Of a DNA stretch of 51,410 nucleotides, positions 16,427-26,137 are shown piece after piece. Both the position numbers and the translations under genes were made by a program. The number at the start of each line of letters is the position of its first letter. The first letter of the stretch is position 1. Source of the stretch: an uncultured Bacteroidaceae bacterium (GTDB lineage: Bacteria > Bacteroidota > Bacteroidia > Bacteroidales > Bacteroidaceae); the NCBI GenBank assembly GCA_944320955.1, contig CALUJL010000001.1:1-51410 (forward strand), written 5' to 3'. The notes beneath the pieces are model-generated. The model ran no database searches, was not told where the DNA came from, and saw nothing but the letters and a program-made list of their open reading frames with translations.

Positions 16427-18397
16427 TCATTCTCCCTTATGGAAATTTTCCAGTTCTTCTGCCGCTTTCTCCCAATTGTCCACGGTCTTGTCCAGCTGTT
16501 TCTTCATGTTTCCGTGTTTTTCGTAGAGCGAGAGGTCGGCACTGCCCTCGGGGGTTGCCATGCGTGCTTCCAGAATGGCGATGGCCGATTCCAGCTCGGT
16601 AATGGCCTGCTCGCATTCTTTCACCTCTTTTTCCAGCTTCTTCAACCGCTTGTTCCGCTCCTTCTGTTCTTCGTAGGAGAGGGATTTCGGATTTTCGCTG
16701 CCGCTTTTTCCGGATTCCGCTGCCGCTTTTTCCGAAAAGTGCCCGTCCTTTTTCTGGTTTCCTGCGGGAGTCTGCAGCTCGTTGAGGCACTCGATTTGCT
16801 TCTTCTGCAGGAATTCGTAGATTCCCCCGAGATGTTCGCGGACTCTCCCGCCGCCAAATTCGTAAACCTTCGTGACGAGCCCTTCGAGGAAGTCGCGGTC
16901 GTGGCTGACGACGATGACCGTTCCGTTAAAAGCCTTGATGGCTTCTTTCAGTACGTCCTTCGAACGCATGTCGAGGTGGTTCGTCGGTTCGTCGAGGATG
17001 AGGAAATTGACCGGTTCGAGCAGCAGGCGTATCATGGCGAGGCGCGTCCGTTCGCCACCGCTGAGCACTTTTACCTTCTTGTCCGAGGCCTCTCCGCCAA
17101 ACATGAAGGCGCCCAGCAAGTCGCGTATCTTGGTTCGTATGTCGCCCACGGCCACCCGGTCGATTGTGTCGAACACGGTCAGCTCCCCATCCAGCAGTTG
17201 TGCCTGGTTCTGGGCAAAATATCCGATTTTCACGTTGTGTCCGACGGTCAGGCGGCCTTCGAAGGGGATTTCTCCCATGACGCACTTGACCAGCGTACTC
17301 TTTCCTTCGCCGTTTTTCCCCACGAAAGCCACTTTTTCCCCGCGGCGTATGGTGAGATTCACGTCCTTGAATACGGTGTGTGCGCCGTAGTCCTTGCGTA
17401 CTTCCTCGCAGATCAGCGGGAAATCGCCCGAGCGTTCTGCCGGGGGAAACTTCAGCCGGAGCAGAGAGTTGTCCTCCTCGTCGATTTCGATGCGCTCCAG
17501 TTTGGCCAACTGCTTGATGCGGCTCTGTACCTGCACGGCTTTTGTGGCCTTATAGCGGAAGCGTTCGATGAAAGCCTCCGTGTCTTGTATCTGTTTCTGC
17601 TGGTTCTCGTAGGCACGGCGCTGCTGCTCGCGGCGTTCCTGGCGAAGGGTGACAAACTGGTCGTAGGGGACTTTGTAGTCGTAGATGTGCCCGCATTCGA
17701 TTTCGATGGTGCGGTTCGTTACATTATTTATAAAGGCACGGTCGTGGCTGACGAGCACTACGGCGTTTGCGCTCGAAGCCAGGAAACGTTCGAGCCACTG
17801 GATGCTCTCGATGTCCAAATGGTTGGTCGGCTCGTCCAGTAGCAGCACGTCGGGATGCTGCAGCAGCAACTTGGCCAACTCGATGCGCATCCGCCAGCCT
17901 CCGCTGAATTCCGAAGTCGGCCGGTCGAAGTCTTCGCGCGAAAAGCCCAGCCCCGTCAGCGTACGCTCCGTCTCGGCGCGGAAGTTTGTGCCCCCGACCA
18001 TCAGGAATTGCTCGTTGAGATAAGTAAACCGGTCTATCAGTTCGTGGTATTCCGCTGTGTCGTAATCCGTCCGTTCCTCCATCTCTTTCCGGAGCCGCTC
18101 TATCTCGTCTTTCATCGCGTGGATGGCCTCGAAAGCCTTCTCGGCTTCTTCCATGACCGTCCGTTGGTCGCTCAAGACCATGACCTGGGGCAGGTATCCC
18201 ACCGTCGTGCCGCGCGGCATGGAGACCTGTCCGCGGGTCGGCTGCTGCAGGCCGGCCAGAATCTTCAGCATGGTGGACTTCCCGGCTCCGTTCTTGCCTA
18301 CCAATGCTATGCGGTCCTTGGGGTTTATGACGTAACTGACGTCGTCGAACAGACTGCGGGCGTTGAATTCTATGGATAAGTTGTCGATTGAGATCAT
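16427..18397 (-). CDS. ABC-F family ATP-binding protein
   Basis: A 656-residue cytosolic protein with two ABC domains and no membrane part. ABC-F proteins act on ribosomes. Domain 1 has GKNGAGKST (34-42), signature FSGGWRMRIELAKLL and LLLDEPTNHLD. Domain 2 has GKNGEGKST (360-368), signature LSGGERTRLAMIRLL and LILDEPTNHLD. An inter-domain arm of charged helices lies at about 245-310. The C-terminal helical extension (about 575-656) follows a low-complexity linker encoded by a 22-bp repeat array. The start at 18397 (MISIDNLSIEF) is preferred over 18421 because it fits the family. It closely resembles Uup/YdiF-type members, but the subfamily cannot be fixed. Confidence 0.92.
   Translation of the reverse strand: MISIDNLSIEFNARSLFDDVSYVINPKDRIALVGKNGAGKSTMLKILAGLQQPTRGQVSMPRGTTVGYLPQVMVLSDQRTVMEEAEKAFEAIHAMKDEIERLRKEMEERTDYDTAEYHELIDRFTYLNEQFLMVGGTNFRAETERTLTGLGFSREDFDRPTSEFSGGWRMRIELAKLLLQHPDVLLLDEPTNHLDIESIQWLERFLASSANAVVLVSHDRAFINNVTNRTIEIECGHIYDYKVPYDQFVTLRQERREQQRRAYENQQKQIQDTEAFIERFRYKATKAVQVQSRIKQLAKLERIEIDEEDNSLLRLKFPPAERSGDFPLICEEVRKDYGAHTVFKDVNLTIRRGEKVAFVGKNGEGKSTLVKCVMGEIPFEGRLTVGHNVKIGYFAQNQAQLLDGELTVFDTIDRVAVGDIRTKIRDLLGAFMFGGEASDKKVKVLSGGERTRLAMIRLLLEPVNFLILDEPTNHLDMRSKDVLKEAIKAFNGTVIVVSHDRDFLEGLVTKVYEFGGGRVREHLGGIYEFLQKKQIECLNELQTPAGNQKKDGHFSEKAAAESGKSGSENPKSLSYEEQKERNKRLKKLEKEVKECEQAITELESAIAILEARMATPEGSADLSLYEKHGNMKKQLDKTVDNWEKAAEELENFHKGE
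16695..16760. repeat. Three-unit 22-bp palindromic array inside the ABC-F gene
   Basis: GCTGCCGCTTTTTCCG begins at 16697 and again at 16719. A degenerate third unit (GCCCGTCCTTTTTC) begins at 16741. The period is 22 bp and the total of 66 bp preserves the reading frame. It encodes a Gly/Ser/Ala/Lys-rich linker before the C-terminal coiled coil. Confidence 0.75.
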
Positions 18398-18441
18398 TCC
18401 GATGTAGCGATTACAATACAATTATATACTTCGAATTACGG

Positions 18442-18449
18442 CAAAGGTA
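18442..18449 (-). promoter_or_regulatory. -7 box of the ABC-F gene promoter
   Basis: TACCTTTG on the minus strand, 45 bp before the start at 18397. The expected -33 region overlaps the divergent aminotransferase promoter and lacks a clean TTTG. Confidence 0.55.
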
Positions 18450-18459
18450 GTGCATTTTG

Positions 18460-18490
18460 CTTGAAGCTACGGCTTTTTTTCGTACTTTTG
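18460..18490 (+). promoter_or_regulatory. Promoter of the aminotransferase gene
   Basis: CTTG (18460-18463), a 19-bp spacer, then TACTTTTG (18483-18490). It excludes the upstream in-frame ATG at 18457 as start. It is back-to-back with the ABC-F promoter, their -7 boxes being 34 bp apart. Confidence 0.65.
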
Positions 18491-18510
18491 CGCAAATCAA
18501 ACATACTTGG

Positions 18511-19851
18511 ATGGATATGGAACAAAACAATGATACGCCGATTGCCCGGAAATATATAGACGAGGCAGTCGAAGAGATGGGCATTAAAGACCTGACCAAA
18601 GCCACCATACGCGAAGTGAAGGCCATCGCTTCCATGGCCGAGAAAGCATCGGGCAAGGAATTTGTGAAGATGGAGATGGGCGTGCCCGGCCTGCCCCCGG
18701 CAAAAGTGGGAGTGGAAGCCGAGATCGAAGCACTGAAAAACGGGATTGCACGCCTCTATCCGGACATCAACGGCCTGCCGGAACTGAAGAAACAGGCTTC
18801 CGCATTCGTAAAGGCATTTATCAATGTCGATATTTCCCCCGAGGGCTGCGTGCCGGTCACGGGTTCCATGCAGGGAACCTACGCCTCATTCCTGACCGCC
18901 GTGCAGGCCGATCCGCAAAAGGATACCATCCTCTTCATAGACCCGGGCTTCCCTGTCCAGAAACAGCAGTGCGTCGTGATGGGAGCGCGGTATGAAACTT
19001 TCGATGTCTACCACTTCCGGGGAGAAAAACTGCGCGAGAAGCTGGAAAGTTACCTGAAAAGCGGCCGGATCTGCGCCATTGTCTACTCCAACCCCAACAA
19101 TCCTTCCTGGATCTGCCTGCACGATGAGGAACTGCGCATCATCGGCGAGCTGGCCACGCAGTACAAAGTCGTAATTCTGGAAGACTTGGCTTATTTTGCC
19201 ATGGACTTCCGCAAAGATCTGGGCCGCCCCTACGAACCGCCCTTCCAGTCTACCGTAGCGCACTACACCGACCGCTACGTTCTGCTTATCTCTGCCTCAA
19301 AAGCCTTCAGCTATGCCGGACAGCGCATAGGAGTCTGCTGCATAAGCGACAAGCTATATCACGAATCCGCCCCCGGTTATGAGCAGCGGTATGGCGGCGG
19401 CACATTCGGCACTGTATTCATCCACCGTATTCTCTACGCTCTTTCCTCCGGGACGAGCCATTCTGCCCAGTATGCCCTGGCCGCCATGATGAAAGCCGCA
19501 GTGGAAGGGAAATATGACTTCCGCAGCGAAGTCATCGAATATGGCCGCCGGGCAAAACGTCTGAAGGAAATCTTCTGCCGCCACGGCTTCTATCTGGTTT
19601 ACGACAACGATCTGGGCGACCCCCTGGCCGACGGTTTCTATTTCACCATCGGCTATCCGGGCATGACGGGAGGAGAGCTGATGAAAGAACTGCTATATTA
19701 TGGCGTGAGCGCCATCCCCCTCGACACGACCGGGAGCGACCAGCAGGGATTGCGGGCCTGCACTTCCTTCATCGAGCCGCACCAATATGAAATCCTGGAA
19801 GAACGGATGGCGCAGTTCGAGGCAGATCATCCTCTGAATACTGCAAGATGA
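18511..19851 (+). CDS. PLP-dependent class I/II aminotransferase
   Basis: A 446-residue fold-type I aminotransferase. Visible landmarks: MEMGVPGLPP near the N-terminus, YPDINGLPELK, the NPNNPSW motif, LEDLAYFAMDFR and SASKAFSYAGQRIG with PLP lysine Lys264. The substrate cannot be deduced, but it belongs with aspartate/aromatic-type enzymes. The start at 18511 is chosen because an earlier ATG lies upstream of the promoter; 18517 is also possible. The stop overlaps the next start (19848) by 4 bp, so it is coupled to yqgE. Confidence 0.88.
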   Translation: MDMEQNNDTPIARKYIDEAVEEMGIKDLTKATIREVKAIASMAEKASGKEFVKMEMGVPGLPPAKVGVEAEIEALKNGIARLYPDINGLPELKKQASAFVKAFINVDISPEGCVPVTGSMQGTYASFLTAVQADPQKDTILFIDPGFPVQKQQCVVMGARYETFDVYHFRGEKLREKLESYLKSGRICAIVYSNPNNPSWICLHDEELRIIGELATQYKVVILEDLAYFAMDFRKDLGRPYEPPFQSTVAHYTDRYVLLISASKAFSYAGQRIGVCCISDKLYHESAPGYEQRYGGGTFGTVFIHRILYALSSGTSHSAQYALAAMMKAAVEGKYDFRSEVIEYGRRAKRLKEIFCRHGFYLVYDNDLGDPLADGFYFTIGYPGMTGGELMKELLYYGVSAIPLDTTGSDQQGLRACTSFIEPHQYEILEERMAQFEADHPLNTAR

Positions 19852-20456
19852 GACGGCAGGATTTAGAGAAGTTCTATCGCATCCCTCCCGCCGGCCAGCC
19901 ACGGCCGCGGGAGGGGATGCTGCTTCTTGCCGAGCCTTTCATGAGGGACTTCGTGTTTCGGCATTCCGTCGTACTCATTGTGTCTGTTTCCGAAAAGGAT
20001 GTATTGGGAATCCGCCTGGATTTGCCTCCGCTCGCAGAGCAATCGTTGAGCCACATCATACCTGAATTCAAAAACGTCTTGGACTTCGACATCGGGAACG
20101 GAGGCCCTGTCGGGAGGGACACGCTGTTTTTCCTGCATACCTACGCGGATGTGAAAAATTCGTCTCCGGTTTTGCCCGGATTATGGGTAAACGGCGATTT
20201 TGAACAGATGAAACAAATTGTCCTCCAAGACCCGGAGCGGGAAAAGCACATCCGCTTTTTCCTGGGCTATGCCGGCTGGACTCCCCGCCAGCTGCAAGAC
20301 GAGATAGAGCGCGGGCAGTCGTGGATTCTGGGCGCTGCCAATGCCGAACGGGACGTATTCGCAAAGGAAAAAAACATGTGGGCGTCGGTCATGGCGCAGA
20401 TGGGGCGGAAATATGAAGTCTGCAGCCGGTTTCCGACTATCCCGATAATGAACTGA
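19848..20456 (+). CDS. YqgE/AlgH family protein (UPF0301)
   Basis: A 202-residue soluble protein of the conserved YqgE/AlgH family. It has the family's early stretch EGMLLLAEPFMRDFVFRHSVVLIV, the GNGGPVGRDTLFFLH segment (compare GGPV in relatives) and the late FFLGYAGWTPRQLQDEIERGQSW. The molecular function of the family is unknown. It overlaps the aminotransferase by 4 bp, and that neighbourhood may be conserved. The last C-terminal residues are variable. Confidence 0.92.
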   Translation: MRRQDLEKFYRIPPAGQPRPREGMLLLAEPFMRDFVFRHSVVLIVSVSEKDVLGIRLDLPPLAEQSLSHIIPEFKNVLDFDIGNGGPVGRDTLFFLHTYADVKNSSPVLPGLWVNGDFEQMKQIVLQDPEREKHIRFFLGYAGWTPRQLQDEIERGQSWILGAANAERDVFAKEKNMWASVMAQMGRKYEVCSRFPTIPIMN

Positions 20457-20480
20457 TTAGAAACCGAAAACAATTTAGCC

Positions 20481-21602
20481 GTGAGACGAGAGCCTATATA
20501 CGCACGCCTGTGCCACCTGCTGGGCACGGGGCTGGGCCTGCGCGGGCAGGCCGATGCCGCCCTTTTTGCAGACAAGCAGACCGACTGGGAAAATCTGTTC
20601 CGCCTCTCGCGGGAACAGGCCGTGGCGGGAATCGTTTGGGACGGCCTGCTGACGCTGCCCAAGGAGCTGCAACCGGAGAAAGCGCTTTTCTATCGCTGGA
20701 TGGGATACGTCCTGGAGATAGAACGGGCAAACAAACATCTGAATACTGTCTTGCGAAAAATGGACAGTTTCTTTGCCAACGACTTCAAACTGCCCTACGT
20801 CGTGCTGAAAGGGCAGGGGATTGCCGCGCTGTATCCCCGTCCGGAGCACCGCTCCTGCGGCGATGTCGACCTCTATGCCGGGGCGAAGGGGGCAAAGGAG
20901 CTGGACCGTCTTTTCCCGGAGAAAGGCTTTCGGCGGAAAACCCTCTCCACCAAGCATTCCAACTATTACCTCGACGGCATCGAAGTGGAGAACCACTACA
21001 TGGCAGCCCTCTTCTTCTGGCCGGGGAATGCGCTGAAGATGAGAGAACTCGTGGACAGCTGGTTCCCCCGCGGCATCGTTTCCCGCACGATGCACCCCGC
21101 AGAAGAGGGCGAACCGCTGCACATCCCCGTGGCTCCCTCCTGGTTCGAGGCGCTGTTTGCCGTCATCCATTTTTCTTCCCACTTGAGGCTCGAAGGAGTC
21201 GGGCTGCGCCAGCTGTGCGACTGGTATATGCTGGCGCATCAGCCGGGGCTCGACCGGGAACGCTATTCGCAGGGGCTTCATTTTCTCGGCCTTTCCGTCC
21301 TGAATGCCGCCCTGGAGCGCTTGTCGGCTTCGCTGCTGGAGGAGCGTAAGGTGCGCCTTAGCCGTGCGGAGCGAGAGGTGGAGCGTGCCATCTGGGAGGG
21401 GGGCAATTTCGGCCATCACGCCGACGACGCCCATGACCACACCTTTGCCTCGGCCGGCGGTTTCCTGAAGGTCATGGGCCGGCTGTTCCTCCACGACGTC
21501 CGGCGCAGTTGCCGCTTTTTCCGCTTTGCCCCCATGGAGTGCCTGCTGACCCCGCTCTTCCGGGTGGCAGGCTATGTGCGGAGGAAGGGCGGAGTGCGCT
21601 GA
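20481..21602 (+). CDS. Nucleotidyltransferase-fold protein
   Basis: A 373-residue protein matching the uncharacterised nucleotidyltransferase family (NTP_transf_5 type). Motifs are VLKGQGIAALYPRPEHRSCGDVDLYA, where GDVDLY supplies the metal-binding acids, and the downstream IEVENHY. A helical C-terminal half includes FAVIHFSSHLRLEGVGLRQLCDW. The only start that keeps the full N-terminus is GTG at 20481; no upstream in-frame ATG fits. Relatives often sit in surface-polysaccharide or peptide-modification loci, but here it follows yqgE by 24 bp with no such context. Substrate unknown. Confidence 0.82.
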   Translation: MRREPIYARLCHLLGTGLGLRGQADAALFADKQTDWENLFRLSREQAVAGIVWDGLLTLPKELQPEKALFYRWMGYVLEIERANKHLNTVLRKMDSFFANDFKLPYVVLKGQGIAALYPRPEHRSCGDVDLYAGAKGAKELDRLFPEKGFRRKTLSTKHSNYYLDGIEVENHYMAALFFWPGNALKMRELVDSWFPRGIVSRTMHPAEEGEPLHIPVAPSWFEALFAVIHFSSHLRLEGVGLRQLCDWYMLAHQPGLDRERYSQGLHFLGLSVLNAALERLSASLLEERKVRLSRAEREVERAIWEGGNFGHHADDAHDHTFASAGGFLKVMGRLFLHDVRRSCRFFRFAPMECLLTPLFRVAGYVRRKGGVR

Positions 21603-21626
21603 CCCGGCTCCGGCGGCGTACGCAGG

Positions 21627-21702
21627 GCTCCAGCGTTTCCGCTGCCGGTTTTCCCGTTTTCATGCAGGGCTTTTCCCGGAAAGCCCTGCCGCTTTTTTTC
21701 AT
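21627..21702. repeat. 22-bp palindromic array with terminator-like hairpin
   Basis: TTTTCCCG at 21649 and 21671 and a T run at 21693 mark three units 22 bp apart; a degenerate unit precedes them. GCAGGGCTTT (21664-21673) pairs with AAAGCCCTGC (21680-21689), followed by CGC and seven Ts. It probably terminates the 18511-21602 transcript. Confidence 0.7.
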
Positions 21703-21814
21703 TCCCCAAGGTCTTTCCGGACAGGGCGGAAACCCTTTTTAAGGTTTACTTCCCCCTTTTTTACCATCGTCTGCCATAAAAGTCGCCCCCGGAGGGCAAT
21801 ATTGTTACGTCCAC

Positions 21815-21848
21815 ATTGCACTTCTTCTGCTAATTCTCCGTATATTTG
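21815..21848 (+). promoter_or_regulatory. Promoter of the nuo operon
   Basis: ATTG (21815-21818), a 22-bp spacer, then TATATTTG (21841-21848). It is 66 bp before nuoA and is the only good promoter in the gap after the nucleotidyltransferase gene. Confidence 0.6.
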
Positions 21849-21913
21849 CGCTCGAAAATACCCATTCGCTAACAAATCATATATTTCAAAGTTTAAACAT
21901 AATCTAACTCTTT

Positions 21914-22264
21914 ATGAATTTCATGATGTTCATGGTGGCTATTGTGGCAGCGCTGCTCCTGGTGACGGCGGCTCTCATCATAGCCAAAGCCATCGGGCCC
22001 CGCTCTTTCAACAAGCAGAAAGGCGAGCCTTACGAGTGCGGCATGCTGACTCGTGGCGACACATGGATGCAGTTCAGGGTGGGGTACTATCTGTTCTCCA
22101 TCCTCTACCTGATTTTCGATGTGGAGGCCATGTTTCTCTTTCCGTGGGCAACGATTGTAGAGGATTTGGGCGCGGCAGCTTTGACCTCCGTGCTCTTCTT
22201 CCTCGGAGTGTTAATCTTAGGTTTGGCGTATGCCTGGCGTAAAGGAGCGCTTGAGTGGAAGTAA
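21914..22264 (+). CDS. nuoA: NADH-quinone oxidoreductase-type complex I subunit A
   Basis: A 116-residue membrane subunit with three helices. The conserved loop [21 protein letters not shown] between helices 1 and 2 and [12 protein letters not shown] after it are diagnostic of NuoA. It helps form the quinone-site junction with NuoH, B and D. It is first in an 11-gene operon. Its TAA shares one base with the next ATG, so it is translationally coupled to nuoB. Confidence 0.96.
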   Translation: MNFMMFMVAIVAALLLVTAALIIAKAIGPRSFNKQKGEPYECGMLTRGDTWMQFRVGYYLFSILYLIFDVEAMFLFPWATIVEDLGAAALTSVLFFLGVLILGLAYAWRKGALEWK

Positions 22265-22860
22265 TGAAAGAGCCTAAAATCAAGTCTATTCCCTACTCGG
22301 AATTCAAGGACAACGAGTACTTGGAGAACATGGTGGCCGAGTTGAACAAAGACGGCGTAAACGTCATCGTCGGCAAGCTGGACGACCTGATCAACTGGGG
22401 CCGCAGCAATTCGCTCTGGTCGCTGACTTTCGGTACCAGCTGCTGCGCCATCGAGTTCATGGCCCTCGGCGCCGCCCGCTACGACATGGCCCGCTTCGGT
22501 TTCGAAGTGACCCGAAACTCCCCCCGCCAGGCCGACATGATCATGGTGCTCGGTACGATAACCTACAAGATGGCGCCGGTCTTGAAACGTCTCTACGACC
22601 AGATGGCCGATCCGAAGTACGTGATAGCCATCGGCGGGTGCACCATCAGCGGAGGCCCCTTCAAGAATTCATACCACGTGGTGCCCGGTATCGACAAGAT
22701 TGTCCCCGTCGACGTCTACGTGCCCGGTTGCCCTCCGCGTCCGGAAGCATTCTACTACGGAATGATGCAGCTCCAGAGGAAAATCAAGCTTGAGCGTTTC
22801 TTCGGCGGCGTAAACCGTAAGGAAAAGGAAGAAGATATACAAGACGAAAGTGAAGATTAA
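22264..22860 (+). CDS. nuoB: Complex I subunit B (N2 iron-sulfur cluster)
   Basis: A 198-residue peripheral subunit that carries the terminal 4Fe-4S cluster N2, which reduces quinone. Ligands are visible: adjacent Cys60-Cys61 in GTSCCAIE, Cys126 in GGCTISGG and Cys156 in PGCPPRPE. The start at 22264 (TAATG overlap with nuoA) is chosen over an in-frame ATG 9 bp earlier. The charged C-terminal tail beyond the core is common in Bacteroidetes proteins. Confidence 0.96.
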   Translation: MKEPKIKSIPYSEFKDNEYLENMVAELNKDGVNVIVGKLDDLINWGRSNSLWSLTFGTSCCAIEFMALGAARYDMARFGFEVTRNSPRQADMIMVLGTITYKMAPVLKRLYDQMADPKYVIAIGGCTISGGPFKNSYHVVPGIDKIVPVDVYVPGCPPRPEAFYYGMMQLQRKIKLERFFGGVNRKEKEEDIQDESED

Positions 22861-22866
22861 AGAGCT

Positions 22867-24483
22867 ATGGATATAAAAGACAGAATACTGAAGCTGCAGC
22901 CGGAAGCCACCTTTGAAGAGCAAGGCGACCTGATTGCCGTCGTAGCCCCCGGGAAATTCCGCGCACTGATGGAAGCCCTGCGCAACGAAGGGGACAAGAT
23001 GGACTACCTGCGCGAAATCATGGGACTGGACAACGGAACCGAGCTGGGAGCCGTCTACTACCTGGAGTCTACCGCCACCTACGAGCAAATAGCCGTGAAG
23101 ACGATGACCCCCGACCGCGAGAACCCCATGCTCCCCAGCGTGTGCGACCTCTGGAAGACAGCCGAAATCAAGGAACGCGAAGTCTACGACTTCTTCGGCA
23201 TCCGCTTCCTGAACAATCCCGACATGCGCCGCATCTTCCTGCGTGAAGACTGGAAAGGCTATCCCCTGCGGAAAGACTACGATATGAACTCCAATCCGCT
23301 GAACATGGAGAACGAAGTCAATGCCGACGAAGGCGACGAATTCGTCATCGACTCGTATGGCAGCGTCGAAGACCTGAAGAACAAAATCTTCGACCGCAAC
23401 GATTTCGTCGTAAACATCGGTCCCCAGCACCCCTCCACCCACGGCGTGCTCCGCCTGCGTACCTCGCTGGAAGGCGAGATGGTGAAGAAAATCGACCCCG
23501 TATGCGGATACATCCACCGCGGTATCGAAAAGATGGCCGAAAGCATGACCTATCCGCAGACGCTGGCCATGACCGACCGCCTGGACTACCTGAGCGCCAA
23601 CCAGAACCGCCACGCCCTCTGCATGTGCATCGAGAAAGCCTGCGGCATCGAGATACCCGAGCGCGCCAAGTACATCCGCACGATCATCGACGAGCTGCAG
23701 CGTATCGACTCCCACCTATTATATTATTCCTGTCTGGTGATGGACATGGGCGGACTGACGCCTTTCTTCTACGGGTTCCGCGACCGCGAAATGGTTTTGG
23801 ACATCCTGGAAGACACCACCGGAGGCCGCCTGATCCAGAACTACTACGTGATCGGCGGCGTGCAGGCCGACCTGCATCCCGAATTCCAGACGAAAGTGAA
23901 AGCCTTCATCAAGCATCTTCGCGGCATCATCCACGAGTATCACGAAATCTTCACCGGAAACGTGATAGCCCGCGAACGCCTGATCAAAGTCGGCATGCTC
24001 TCCCGGGAAGACGCCATCTCGCTCGGTACCACGGGCGGCACGGGGCGTGCCTCGGGCTGGCACAACGACGTGCGCAAGCATCACCCCTACGGGATGTACG
24101 ACCAGGTGGATTTCAAGGAAATCGTGTATGACGGATGCGACAGCTTCGACCGTTACATGGTCCGCATGGACGAAATCATGGAATCCATGAATATCATCGA
24201 GCAACTGATCGACCGCATCCCCGAAGGCGACTACAAGGTGAAGACCAAACCCATCATCAAGCTCCCCGCCGGCACTTACTCCGCCAGTGTGGAGACGAGC
24301 CGCGGCGAGTTTATGGCCATCATCGTGAGCGACGGCGGCAAATCGCCCGTCCGGTTGCACTTCCGCTCGACGGGACTTCCCCTGGTACATGCCCTCGACA
24401 CCGTATGCCGTGGAAACAAGATTGCAGACCTTATAGCCATCGGCGGTACGCTTGACTATGTAATTCCGGATATCGACCGGTAA
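22867..24483 (+). CDS. nuoCD: Fused complex I subunits C and D
   Basis: A 538-residue fusion. Residues 1 to about 150 are NuoC (30-kDa subunit; LWKTAEIKEREVYDFFGI, LREDWKGYPLRKDY). From about 180 onward it is NuoD (49-kDa subunit; VVNIGPQHPSTHGVLRL, GYIHRGIEKM, DRLDYLS, C-terminal GTLDYVIPDIDR). The NuoD part forms the quinone cavity with NuoB. The C-D fusion also occurs in enterobacteria; here the joining linker is acidic. It begins 6 bp after nuoB. Confidence 0.96.
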   Translation: MDIKDRILKLQPEATFEEQGDLIAVVAPGKFRALMEALRNEGDKMDYLREIMGLDNGTELGAVYYLESTATYEQIAVKTMTPDRENPMLPSVCDLWKTAEIKEREVYDFFGIRFLNNPDMRRIFLREDWKGYPLRKDYDMNSNPLNMENEVNADEGDEFVIDSYGSVEDLKNKIFDRNDFVVNIGPQHPSTHGVLRLRTSLEGEMVKKIDPVCGYIHRGIEKMAESMTYPQTLAMTDRLDYLSANQNRHALCMCIEKACGIEIPERAKYIRTIIDELQRIDSHLLYYSCLVMDMGGLTPFFYGFRDREMVLDILEDTTGGRLIQNYYVIGGVQADLHPEFQTKVKAFIKHLRGIIHEYHEIFTGNVIARERLIKVGMLSREDAISLGTTGGTGRASGWHNDVRKHHPYGMYDQVDFKEIVYDGCDSFDRYMVRMDEIMESMNIIEQLIDRIPEGDYKVKTKPIIKLPAGTYSASVETSRGEFMAIIVSDGGKSPVRLHFRSTGLPLVHALDTVCRGNKIADLIAIGGTLDYVIPDIDR

Positions 24484-24537
24484 AAAGCAACATCCTTTTT
24501 TGTTCGAATCGAATACTGAAAAAGCAGAATAAAAACA

Positions 24538-25632
24538 ATGAATGGATTTTTAGATTATTATAATTTCAAGCCCGTCGCCGAGTGGATTCACTCTTCCCTC
24601 TGCGGCGTGATGCCGGAAGGGCTGGCGCTCTTCCTGGAAGGCTTGGTTGTGGCGGTCGTTATCATCTTGCTTTATGCAATTTTAGCTATCGCGTTGATTT
24701 ACATGGAGCGTAAGGTCTGCGCATTCTTCCAGTGCCGCCTGGGCCCGATGCGTGTCGGAAAGTGGGGACTGCTGCAGGTTTTTGCCGACGTCTTCAAGAT
24801 TCTCATCAAGGAAATCATCAAACTGAAGAATTCCGACCACTTCCTTTACGAACTGGCCCCCTATCTGGTGATTCTGGCCTCCATCCTGACGTTCTCCTGC
24901 CTGCCTTGGCACAACGGCATGGGGATTATCGATTTCAACATCGGCATTTTCTTCGTGCTGGCCGTCTCCTCCATAGAAGTGGTGGGCATCCTGCTGGCCG
25001 GTTGGAGTAGTAACAGCAAGTACACCCTCATCGGCGCCATGCGAAGCGGCGCCATGATGATCAGCTACGAGCTCTCTCTGGGAATGGCCATGCTGGCCAT
25101 GGTGGCCCTGAGCGGCACGATGAGCATCAGCGGTATCGTAGAAAGCCAGGCCGACGGATGGAATATCTTCAAAGGGCATATCCCTGCCTGGATAGCTTTC
25201 ATCGTCTATCTGATTGCCGGTAACGCCGAGGCAAACCGCGGCCCGTTCGACCTGGCCGAGGCAGAGCAGGAGCTGACCGCCGGATACCACACGGAATACT
25301 CCGGCATGCACTTCGGTTTCTTCTACCTGGCCGAATACCTGAACCTGTTTATCGTTTCCGGAATTGCCGCCACCGTCTTCCTCGGAGGATGGATGCCTCT
25401 GCACATAGCCGGGCTGGACGCTTTCAACCAGGTGATGGACTATATCCCCGGAGTCGTATGGTTCTTCGGAAAGGCTTTCCTCATCGTCTTCCTGTTGATG
25501 TGGATCAAGTGGACATTCCCCCGTCTGCGAATCGACCAGATACTGACGCTGGAGTGGAAATACCTCATTCCTATTTGCCTCTTCAACCTGCTGCTTATGG
25601 TGGTATTGAAGGTCTACGGACTTGTCTTCTAA
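24538..25632 (+). CDS. nuoH: Complex I subunit H
   Basis: A 364-residue membrane subunit with eight or so helices that links the quinone site to the proton-pumping arm. Family signatures are [35 protein letters not shown] and the cytoplasmic loop [26 protein letters not shown]. The 54-bp gap from nuoCD has no visible promoter or terminator. Confidence 0.96.
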   Translation: MNGFLDYYNFKPVAEWIHSSLCGVMPEGLALFLEGLVVAVVIILLYAILAIALIYMERKVCAFFQCRLGPMRVGKWGLLQVFADVFKILIKEIIKLKNSDHFLYELAPYLVILASILTFSCLPWHNGMGIIDFNIGIFFVLAVSSIEVVGILLAGWSSNSKYTLIGAMRSGAMMISYELSLGMAMLAMVALSGTMSISGIVESQADGWNIFKGHIPAWIAFIVYLIAGNAEANRGPFDLAEAEQELTAGYHTEYSGMHFGFFYLAEYLNLFIVSGIAATVFLGGWMPLHIAGLDAFNQVMDYIPGVVWFFGKAFLIVFLLMWIKWTFPRLRIDQILTLEWKYLIPICLFNLLLMVVLKVYGLVF

Positions 25633-25659
25633 CATGGAAAAAAAGAAAGATAGTAAGAT

Positions 25660-26124
25660 ATGAACAGTTTTGCTAAATATATCAGCGGTATGATGGGCGG
25701 CATTAAGTCGCTGCTGATAGGCATGAGAACCTCGATACGGGTCTTCTTCCGGAAAAAGATTACCGAGCAATATCCGGAAAACCGTGCGACCCTGTATATC
25801 AGCGAGCGCTACAGAGGACGCCTGGTCATGCCCCATGATGAGAATAACCAACACAATTGCATCGCCTGCGGCCTGTGCCAGATGGCTTGCCCGAACGGGA
25901 CGATCAAAGTGACTGCCGGAAAGCAGGAGCTGGAAGACGGGAAGACGAAGCGCTACCTCGTCAAGTATGAATACGACTTGGGCTCCTGCCTGTTCTGCCA
26001 GTTGTGTGTGAATGCCTGCCCGCATGATGCAATCAAATTCGTAAATGATTTCGAGAATGCTGTCTTTACGCGCAGTAAACTGCTCCTGCAGTTGAACCAC
26101 GAGGGCTCGTCTTGCAAAAAATAA
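25660..26124 (+). CDS. nuoI: Complex I subunit I (two 4Fe-4S clusters)
   Basis: A 154-residue ferredoxin-like subunit passing electrons toward N2. Both clusters are complete: CxxCxxCxxxC at Cys67, 70, 73, 77 and at Cys110, 113, 116, 120. Because NuoE, F and G are absent from the operon, NuoI is the likely entry point or docking surface for a ferredoxin- or flavodoxin-type donor. That role is inferred. Confidence 0.95.
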   Translation: MNSFAKYISGMMGGIKSLLIGMRTSIRVFFRKKITEQYPENRATLYISERYRGRLVMPHDENNQHNCIACGLCQMACPNGTIKVTAGKQELEDGKTKRYLVKYEYDLGSCLFCQLCVNACPHDAIKFVNDFENAVFTRSKLLLQLNHEGSSCKK

Positions 26125-26137
26125 AAGTAATACGATT

